A DNA stretch of 39,839 bases. It comes from Verrucomicrobia bacterium UBA1629. Lineage in GTDB: Bacteria > Verrucomicrobiota > Kiritimatiellia > RFP12 > UBA1067. The first letter of the stretch is position 1. Every line of letters begins with the position of its first letter. Below are positions 31,698 to 37,875 of the stretch, piece after piece. The position numbers were made by a program, and so were the translations under genes. The notes beneath the pieces were generated by a model. The model did no database searches and was not told where the DNA came from. It was given only the letters and a program-made list of their open reading frames with translations. The stretch is from contig DCMF01000135.1 in assembly GCA_002321305.1 (NCBI GenBank), positions 40,953 through 80,791 of the forward strand, in the 5' to 3' direction.

Positions 31698-31737
31698 TGA
31701 CAGGCGAATTTTACCATAATGGTCTTAAAAGAGTCAA
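31698..31737 (-). promoter_or_regulatory. Promoter of the HipB-like gene
   Basis: On the minus strand TTGACT, an 18-nt spacer, then ATGGTAAAAT (TAAAAT 31713-31708), with 10 nt to ATG 31697. This is the only promoter in the window with a clear -35 box. Confidence 0.65.
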
Positions 31738-31975
31738 TACTCACCCCCGCTTCCGTCACCTTGCGGCGCAGGGCCTTGATCTCAGCGTGGGCGTACCTGA
31801 ACGGCAACTTTTTTTTAGGTACATCCGCAATCTCGCGCACAAGCAACAGCGCGGGAACCCAGCGCAGCCGCTCTATGCTGTCAAGATGCCAGTCGAAGTC
31901 AACAGATCCGCTGAACGAGAAGACCGCCCCTGGCCACTTACTTTTTCAATCGACAATTTTGGTATAATGCACCGC
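31714..31975. other. 262-bp spacer with divergent promoters
   Basis: The spacer holds the promoters of the HipB-like gene (minus) and the one-TM protein (plus). On the minus strand one frame is open for about 85 codons between a TGA near 31960 and the TAA at 31689-31691. It has no start codon and contains an A8 run; it may be a decayed gene or chance. I see no supported gene here. Confidence 0.35.
31955..31975 (+). promoter_or_regulatory. Extended -10 promoter of the one-TM protein gene
   Basis: TTGGTATAAT on the plus strand (TATAAT 31963-31968), 7 nt before ATG 31976; predicted leaderless. Confidence 0.65.
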
Positions 31976-32488
31976 ATGAAGCCGATTGCCACCGCCCGAC
32001 CTGCGTCCGCAGACCCTTTTGCCGACTATGTGCCCGTGAAGATGGCGCATCCCGTCGTGGACGCGGACGACGTTCCCGAACTGCCGCCGTCCGAAAGGCC
32101 GCGCAGCCGGCAGCCTCCGAACCGCCGCAAGCCGGGGCGGGCGCTGGCGCGCGGATGCGGAACGCTCGTCTTCCTGCTGTGCGCCGCCGTCGCCGTCGCC
32201 GCGATCGCCGTCGTCTCCTACGGGTATTTCCATGACCGTCCGCTGACGGACAAGATTCCCATGCTGGCCGCCTGCACGACACCCGTCAACGCCCTGTCCG
32301 ACTGGGGACGTTCGGCGCGCGCTCGGCTGACGGGGCTTGCCGGGACGAACCCGGCCCGTCGGCTGACGCCGGGTCTCGGCACCGCCCCCGACGTCATCTC
32401 GCAGTCTGTCGACCGCGTATCGGCGATGGGCGCACGGCGCCGGGAACGGCAGGACGAGGCGCAGCGGTTTGCCGACGGCCTTGACTGA
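31976..32488 (+). CDS. One-TM basic protein, unknown function
   Basis: A 170-residue protein of no family I recognise. Residues 1-60 are Pro/Arg-rich and probably cytoplasmic and disordered. A single TM helix follows (GTLVFLLCAAVAVAAIAVVS, about residues 62-83), then a short extracytoplasmic part with DKIPMLAACTTPVNALSDWG and a basic tail ending RRRERQDEAQRFADGLD. The start is fixed by the -10 box 7 nt upstream. It stands alone on the plus strand, tail-to-tail with the CtkA-like kinase. Real coding status is supported by the promoter, codon use and a coherent membrane topology. Confidence 0.6.
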   Translation: MKPIATARPASADPFADYVPVKMAHPVVDADDVPELPPSERPRSRQPPNRRKPGRALARGCGTLVFLLCAAVAVAAIAVVSYGYFHDRPLTDKIPMLAACTTPVNALSDWGRSARARLTGLAGTNPARRLTPGLGTAPDVISQSVDRVSAMGARRRERQDEAQRFADGLD

Positions 32489-32594
32489 GCCAATCGCCGG
32501 CAGGAAGTCGAACGCCGTTCTTTCCAACAGCCGTTCGACAAGAGCGCAAAGCGTCTTCGTGCATCGACACGGAACGCGGAACGCGAAACCACGC

Positions 32595-33458
32595 CTACGC
32601 AAAGATCCTGTCGCGGCGGGCGGCGAGATAGGTCGTCAGGAACGTGCGCTGGAGATCCGTCACGTAAGGCGTCTCGTCCAACAGGGCCGGAAAGTCCAGC
32701 GCACGGATGCGCGGCAGAAGCCGATCCAATGCCTCAACCAGTTCCGGCTCCGAACGCGCGGCGATAAAATCGCGGTAGTTGATCTTGCGCCCGCCGATCT
32801 TCAGCATCGAGCCGGGGAACGTGTAGATGCGGGCATTCAGCTCGTCTTCGTCCTCCAGCATGAGTCGCATGATCCGTTCGTCGGCCTGCGGCAAAAGGCA
32901 GCTTCCGCAGTCAAAGACCGGCGCGAGTTCGGACTGTCCTGTCCGCTCGTTGACGAGAAAACCCCAATTCCCGTTGTGGCGGTCAAAGTTCCCCAAGAGC
33001 GCATCGACGACGAACATGTCCCAGAACCGACGACGGACGGCAATCGGGTCCACGAACTGCTGAAGGTCGATTGTCGTCAGCACGTCCGAGAGTTCCGTGC
33101 CATGTCCGCCCGTCTCGGAGTCGATAACCGTGTTCTTGATGGAACAGAAGTCGTAGAAGCGCACGTCCGGCCCCGTAAAGTCCCGACAGGCGCAAACGAC
33201 CTTCCGACGCCCGTTGACGTGTGTGCCAAGCCGCGTCTCCTGCGTCGGAACGCCCAACAGACGGAAGATCGTGCTGCCGAGGTGTTCTGAAATGCAGCTG
33301 TTGGAATACGACAGGTCATTCGGCTTGTCCGACGACGACGGCGGGAACTTGAGCATCCAGACCGCCTCCTCGAACGTCACGGCGATCTTCTTTCCGTTCG
33401 CGCCATTGTAGGCACGACTGGGGACGCGCGGACACGGCGTGAAGTCAATCTCCCTCAT
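32595..33458 (-). CDS. CtkA/HipA-type Ser/Thr kinase
   Basis: A 287-residue single-domain HipA-like kinase. The start AYNGANGKKIAV is the P-loop-like segment seen in CtkA proteins, and MLKFPPSSSDKP and YSNSCISEHLGSTIFRLLGV follow. The catalytic loop is GNFDRHNGNWGF (Asp159, Asn164), then PVFDCGSCLLPQ as the metal-binding motif. All catalytic residues are intact. In HipA the kinase phosphorylates glutamyl-tRNA synthetase; the target of CtkA-type kinases in bacteria of this kind is not established. Unlike HipA it lacks the N-terminal subdomain. It overlaps a small partner gene by 4 bp, a pairing I have seen repeatedly for this family. Confidence 0.82.
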   Translation of the reverse strand: MREIDFTPCPRVPSRAYNGANGKKIAVTFEEAVWMLKFPPSSSDKPNDLSYSNSCISEHLGSTIFRLLGVPTQETRLGTHVNGRRKVVCACRDFTGPDVRFYDFCSIKNTVIDSETGGHGTELSDVLTTIDLQQFVDPIAVRRRFWDMFVVDALLGNFDRHNGNWGFLVNERTGQSELAPVFDCGSCLLPQADERIMRLMLEDEDELNARIYTFPGSMLKIGGRKINYRDFIAARSEPELVEALDRLLPRIRALDFPALLDETPYVTDLQRTFLTTYLAARRDRIFA

Positions 33459-33688
33459 CCGACCGCCTTTCCGCGCAGGAACTTGTCGCGCAAATACTCG
33501 GCATGCTCGTGCGTGATGGCCTGGTCGTCAATCTCGGCACCGTTGATTGATCCGTAGAGTTCGCACCAAAGGCAGTCGAGACGCATCGAGCCGTTGGCCC
33601 GACCCTCCTTGTAGGCGTCAAGGTCGTGCTGCAGATAGCCCGGCAGGCCATGCTCCCACGCGCGTTGCTGTTCGACAGTCGGCATCAC
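33455..33688 (-). CDS. Small partner protein of the CtkA-like kinase
   Basis: A 77-residue acidic protein (TVEQQRAWEHGLPGYLQHDL, then SMRLDCLWCELYGSINGAEI, then EHAEYLRDKFL). No domain is recognised. Its 4-bp overlap with the kinase gene and its small size fit an antitoxin-like or regulatory partner, but this is inference from arrangement. The start is GTG 33688 or the adjacent ATG 33685. The leader between the -10 box and this start is about 75 nt and contains tiny reading frames. Confidence 0.65.
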   Translation of the reverse strand: MMPTVEQQRAWEHGLPGYLQHDLDAYKEGRANGSMRLDCLWCELYGSINGAEIDDQAITHEHAEYLRDKFLRGKAVG

Positions 33689-33775
33689 GTCCCTGCCCCT
33701 CTCGTTTTACGTCTCTCTTTCTTCATGTCCCATAGCATATCAAATCCGCGATTTCATGGCGATATTATATCACAA
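33689..33775 (-). promoter_or_regulatory. Promoter and leader with micro-ORF upstream of the kinase module
   Basis: GTGATATAAT (TATAAT 33769-33764) is followed after 6 nt by ATG 33757, which opens a five-codon frame MKSRI ending in TGA. Later in the leader, ATG frames reading MGHEERET and MKKERRKT end just before or across the 33685 start. The leader also has CTCTCGTTTTACGTCTCTC-like words related to the 9-mer blocks at 14.3-15.4 kb. It may be a translationally controlled leader. Confidence 0.45.
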
Positions 33776-33889
33776 ATCGCACATGGCGTTCTTCACGCAC
33801 ACGCTTTTCAGAGCGAATAACCGTGGGACACGGCTGCCAGAGGAAGTCTTCAAGAGCGCGACGGCCGGGCGGACGCCTGCCGCTGATTG

Positions 33890-34792
33890 TCAGACGCGGC
33901 CCTTTGACTTCAAGAACTCGAACGAGGGGCGCACGGCGTCCAGCGAGTCCGCGTGGCGCTCGCACTCGACGACGTACCACGATACGCCGTCCGCGTCCGT
34001 CGCCTTGAAGAGGCGATCCCAGTCGACCCCTTTCGCGCTTTCGCCCGGCTGGCCGAGAATCGCGTCGAACTTCCTGGACCCTGCGCCGTTCTCCTTCGCG
34101 TGGAGCGTGAAGGAGCGGTGCGGATACTTGACGTACTGCTTGCAGGGGTCGACGCCCGCACAGGTTGACCAGCCGACGTCCTGCTCCATCTGCACGGCCT
34201 TGTCCGTGTGCGAGAAGAAGTAGTCCCAGAACGAAGAGCCGTCCGTCATCTTGACATAATGCTCCCACGTGTGGTTGTGAAGGCCGACCTTGCATCCCAT
34301 CGTCGCGCAGTCGGCCGCCGCCTGGCTGTAGAAGTCGCAGAGCCGCTTCGTGAAGTCGTCAATCTCCTTGCTGGGCTTGGCGGCCTTCGGGTCGTTCCAC
34401 GAAACCCCCGGCGGGAAGTTGCCGCCGGCTGGACAGCAGATGAAGCTGTTGCCGTAGCCGAGGTTGAATTCGCACGTCGCCTTGAACTTGTCGGGCGCGA
34501 AATCCCACCGTCCCACGTGCGTGCCGCACGCGACAAGACCGTTGTCGTCCAGCATCTTCTTGAGTTCGGACGCCTTGAACTTGTAGTACCCCGCGAACTC
34601 GACGCCCTCATAGCCGATCGCCTTCACGTCGGCGAGCGCCTTTGGTAGCCCGACCTTCGCGATGTAGTCTCGGATCGAGTAGAGCTGCAGCGCGACCCGG
34701 CCCGGACGCGCCGCGCGGCAGCATCCCGGCATCGCGGCCAGCGCCGCGCCCGCGCCCAGTCCGCTCAGAAAACTTCTTCTTGTCATGTTCAT
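33890..34792 (-). CDS. Tat-exported TIM-barrel sugar phosphate isomerase/epimerase-like protein
   Basis: A 300-residue xylose-isomerase-like TIM barrel. The N-terminus TRRSFLSGLGAGAALAAMPG is a twin-arginine signal. The body has VALQLYSIRDYI, AIGYEGVEFAGYY, ACGTHVG, VGLHNHTWEHY and MEQDVGWSTCAGVDP, with metal ligands expected at His and Glu/Asp of these strands. Related proteins isomerise or epimerise sugars outside the cytoplasm in PVC and Bacteroidetes; the substrate is unknown. It lies 45 bp after the Gfo/Idh/MocA gene, a very common pairing, so both probably act on the same sugar. Confidence 0.85.
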   Translation of the reverse strand: MNMTRRSFLSGLGAGAALAAMPGCCRAARPGRVALQLYSIRDYIAKVGLPKALADVKAIGYEGVEFAGYYKFKASELKKMLDDNGLVACGTHVGRWDFAPDKFKATCEFNLGYGNSFICCPAGGNFPPGVSWNDPKAAKPSKEIDDFTKRLCDFYSQAAADCATMGCKVGLHNHTWEHYVKMTDGSSFWDYFFSHTDKAVQMEQDVGWSTCAGVDPCKQYVKYPHRSFTLHAKENGAGSRKFDAILGQPGESAKGVDWDRLFKATDADGVSWYVVECERHADSLDAVRPSFEFLKSKGRV

Positions 34793-34837
34793 TTTCTAGT
34801 TCTCCTTGTGGATGTGGTTGTGAAGTTGCGTGTGCTA

Positions 34838-36364
34838 TCAGACCACGATGTCCCAGCCGTTGCGGCAGGCGTCGCGCTTGAGCGAGATGCCCTTCCCCGT
34901 GCCGTTGGCGAAGTCGTTCCTCACGGGGTCCCAGTCGAAGCCCGTGTCGTAGACGTAGCTCATGTTGCAGAGCCCGCAGAGGATCGCCGCGCGTCCGCCG
35001 ACCTCGGCCGGCGAGACCGTCGCCCCGCGCGCGTAGCAGCTGTCGATGAAGTCCGCCACGTGTCCGGCCTTCGCCTTGAAGACCTGGACCTTCGCCGTCG
35101 CGAGGCCGAACTTCTCGTTCAGCGTCCTGACCGCGTTCTTCAGCGCGTCGTCCTTCTTGATCTTCGTGTCGGTGCCGTAGTCCTTGCCGACGGACGCCGC
35201 CACGATCTTGCCCGGCATGAACGAGGCGTCCTCCAGCGCCTTGCGGATCTCCTTCGTGGGCTTCACGAGTCCCGTGCCCTGCCAGACGGCGATCTTGCCG
35301 CGGTTGACCGCGACGATGCCGTCGTCGCAGTAGAAGACCGTGCCCCAGACGCCGAACGGGCCGTGGTAGAGTTCGATGTCAGACCCGTCCGCCTTCGACC
35401 TGAAGAGCATCTTCATGCCGAACTGGCGGCGGCCGCCGTGGAAGAGGTTCGTCGAGTGCGGCTTGTCGGAGCGGACGATCCGATAGGGCCCCGAATCGTC
35501 CATGTCCATGCCCCACTGGGCGATGTCGAGGTGGTGCGCGCCCCAGTCGCCGTTGTAGCCCGTGCCGAACTCGTCGTCGAAGCGCCAGAACATCGGGTAG
35601 AACTTGTTCACGCCGCGCGGCGCGAGCTGGTCGGAGTACGGTCGCCACTTCGCCGGGCCGAGCCACATGTCCCAGTCGACGTCGGGGTTCGGCGCGCCCT
35701 CCGCCGCCGCGTTCTCCGGCCTGTCGAAGAAGCGGACCGGATGCGACGGCCCGCCGAGCTTCGCGCCGCCGTAGCCGTAGTTCGCGTCCACGTAGCGCAC
35801 ATTGCCGAGAAAGCCGTTGCGGACGATCATGACGGCCGTCCAGAAGAGGTCCCAGCTGCGCTGCCAGGCGTTGGTCTGGAAGACGCGCCCGTACTTCCTC
35901 TGCGCCGCCATCACCTTCTTGGCCTCGTCGATCGAGAACGCCAGCGGCTTCTCGCAGAAGACGTCCTTGCCGCGCTTCATCGCCTCGACGGCGATGTAGG
36001 CGTGCCAGTGGTCGGGCGTCGAGATGCCGACGATATCGACCGTCGGGTCGTCGAGGATCTCGCGGAAGTCGGCGACGGCGCGGCAGCTGCCGTTTCCGTA
36101 CTTCGCGTCCACGCGCCGCTTGGCGTCTGCGAGCCGCACCCGGTCGACGTCGCATACGGCGACGACGGTGACGCGCTTGTTCCAGAGGAACGAGTCCAGG
36201 TTGCCGCGCCCCTGAATGCCGACGCCGATCATGGCGACGTTGAGCTTCTCGCCCGGCTTGAGCGCGCGGCGCCCGACCTTCTCCGTGGCGTGTCCGGCCA
36301 GCGCCGCTGCGGCGGCGGAGCCGAACAGAAAACTGCGCCGATTGATTGCAATTGTCGTTTTCAT
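34838..36364 (-). CDS. Tat-exported Gfo/Idh/MocA family oxidoreductase
   Basis: A 508-residue NAD(P)-dependent oxidoreductase. RRSFLFGSAAAAALAG is a Tat signal. The Rossmann fold shows NVAMIGVGIQGRGNL, then GISTPDHWHAYIAVEAMKRG and FCEKPLAF, with the EKP motif of the family. The C-terminal domain includes NGDWGAHHLDIAQWGMDMDD, typical of the large secreted members from PVC bacteria. ATG 36364 has a GAGG box; the longer frame upstream is not supported. It works with the isomerase downstream and probably the lipoprotein and surface protein upstream in carbohydrate use. Confidence 0.9.
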   Translation of the reverse strand: MKTTIAINRRSFLFGSAAAAALAGHATEKVGRRALKPGEKLNVAMIGVGIQGRGNLDSFLWNKRVTVVAVCDVDRVRLADAKRRVDAKYGNGSCRAVADFREILDDPTVDIVGISTPDHWHAYIAVEAMKRGKDVFCEKPLAFSIDEAKKVMAAQRKYGRVFQTNAWQRSWDLFWTAVMIVRNGFLGNVRYVDANYGYGGAKLGGPSHPVRFFDRPENAAAEGAPNPDVDWDMWLGPAKWRPYSDQLAPRGVNKFYPMFWRFDDEFGTGYNGDWGAHHLDIAQWGMDMDDSGPYRIVRSDKPHSTNLFHGGRRQFGMKMLFRSKADGSDIELYHGPFGVWGTVFYCDDGIVAVNRGKIAVWQGTGLVKPTKEIRKALEDASFMPGKIVAASVGKDYGTDTKIKKDDALKNAVRTLNEKFGLATAKVQVFKAKAGHVADFIDSCYARGATVSPAEVGGRAAILCGLCNMSYVYDTGFDWDPVRNDFANGTGKGISLKRDACRNGWDIVV

Positions 36365-36443
36365 TTTGCCTCTTGTCCTTTTGCGTGATGAATGTAGAGA
36401 TGAGCCAGAATATGTTGCCAAGGCTATCAAGCCCGCAGGAACG

Positions 36444-37859
36444 TCACTCGCGCCGGAACACGACCAGTTCGCCGAAGCGGTTCAGATCCTGCGCGGCCAG
36501 GCGAAAGTCCGGGAGGGCCGCAGGGACATGGGCCACGGCCAACGAGACGGTTACGAAGTCCCTGAACGCGCCGACGTCCAGCGTCTCCTCCAGCCGGAAG
36601 GCACCGGGCAGCAGCGTGCGGACGTCCGCCTCGGAGGGAAGCGCACCGAGCAGCTTTCCGTCCGCAGCACGGAATCGCCACTCCAGGCGATACGGCAGGA
36701 GAATCGGCGCAGTACCCTTGTTCTCCCCGTCGAGGCGCAGTCGCAAAGTCTCGCCTTCGAGGACGCTTTCCGCAGAACGCGGCACGAGTCGCGCACCGGC
36801 GTAGAGGTCGATCTTGCGGAATGCGGCATAGGCATCCGGGTTCACCTTCTTCACGTTCTTCGGCGTGATCGGACAGGTGTTCACCAGGCTGGCGTGCTGG
36901 GCCAGGATCCAGTCGACGGCCTCCGGAATCGTGGACTGCTTGCCCCGGTACCACTCGTTCTTCTCGTGCAGGTGAAACCAGGATTCGCCGCCGATGAACT
37001 CCAAAAAGACGAGCTGCGACTTCCAGATCTCGCCGAACCTCGGCACGTCTTTGTACGGCGGCGTCCCGACCCAACGCCCGTAATGCCACGTCGAACCGAC
37101 CGAGTCAAGCCGCACGCCGACGCGCGGGAACGTCCCCTTGGAAACGGCATAGGCGAACGTCTCCTTGTTTTCGCCGGAGAGGAACAGGAGCGGCGTCTTC
37201 GTGAAATTGTCGAGGTACATGTCGGCAATCGCGCGACGGCAGGCGGCGCCGAACTTGTAGGGGTACTCCATCGGGAAGCAGTGCCACTCGGCGAAGTTGC
37301 CGTAAGAGCCAATGTCGATCGCGCCAATCACCGGGTGTCCGTCATACCGCTTCGCCAATGCCGCGACGAAGCGGCCGTGGCACTGGAGGAAGACCGGGTC
37401 GTCAAAGTAGGGCGCCTCGCGCTCGGTCGTCTCCTTGCCGCCGTTCGCCCAGTCGCGGTATTTGTTGCCCTTCTGCCAGACGTGCTTCTTCGCGCCGGGC
37501 TTCGCGAAGAACCAGTCCGGCGACTCGCGCCGCCGGTTGCTGCAGGCGTTCACGCACATGACCCGGAAGTAATACGGCACACCGTTCGTGCGGGCGTATT
37601 CGATCCGCGCGTCGAGCCGCGCCCAGTCATACCGCCCTTCCTCCGGCTCCAGGTCGCGCCACTCCCATCGGTCGTAGACCGCGCCGATATTGACGATTCC
37701 GTCAAAGGCCGAAACAGGCTCATAGGCGGCGCTCCATCCCTGACCGGGATTCCGGAACACGTCCGCGTTCTCCCGGTAGATATGCGACTGGCGAATCGGC
37801 TTCTCGGCACAGCCCGCCCACACGAGCAGGCACAGGACACATCCAAACGACTTCTTCAT
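36444..37859 (-). CDS. Lipoprotein with DUF4832/glycoside-hydrolase-like fold
   Basis: A 471-residue exported protein. The signal peptide KKSFGCVLCLLVWAGC ends in a lipobox (VWAGC), so it should be membrane-anchored through Cys. The start of the mature domain, FRNPGQGWSAAYEP, matches the 'NPxxGW' motif of DUF4832/DUF4874 proteins. It is followed by TIM-barrel-like strands (YDRWEWRDLEPEEGRYDWAR, IGAIDIGSYGNFAEWH) and a C-terminal beta domain (ETLRLRLDGENKG). This family resembles glycoside hydrolases but activity is unproven. ATG 37859 has an upstream GGAGG. It follows the beta-repeat gene by 16 bp. Confidence 0.72.
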   Translation of the reverse strand: MKKSFGCVLCLLVWAGCAEKPIRQSHIYRENADVFRNPGQGWSAAYEPVSAFDGIVNIGAVYDRWEWRDLEPEEGRYDWARLDARIEYARTNGVPYYFRVMCVNACSNRRRESPDWFFAKPGAKKHVWQKGNKYRDWANGGKETTEREAPYFDDPVFLQCHGRFVAALAKRYDGHPVIGAIDIGSYGNFAEWHCFPMEYPYKFGAACRRAIADMYLDNFTKTPLLFLSGENKETFAYAVSKGTFPRVGVRLDSVGSTWHYGRWVGTPPYKDVPRFGEIWKSQLVFLEFIGGESWFHLHEKNEWYRGKQSTIPEAVDWILAQHASLVNTCPITPKNVKKVNPDAYAAFRKIDLYAGARLVPRSAESVLEGETLRLRLDGENKGTAPILLPYRLEWRFRAADGKLLGALPSEADVRTLLPGAFRLEETLDVGAFRDFVTVSLAVAHVPAALPDFRLAAQDLNRFGELVVFRRE

Positions 37860-37875
37860 CCGACAGCCTCCGACT

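Noticed and set aside
31719..31967. 82-codon plus-strand frame in the hipB spacer
   Set aside because: It spans two promoters, has no ribosome site and ends before the real gene at 31976.
33756..34295. Frames on both strands beyond the isomerase 3' end
   Set aside because: They mostly overlap the isomerase in other frames; the remaining 100 bp or so of spacer shows no coding signal.
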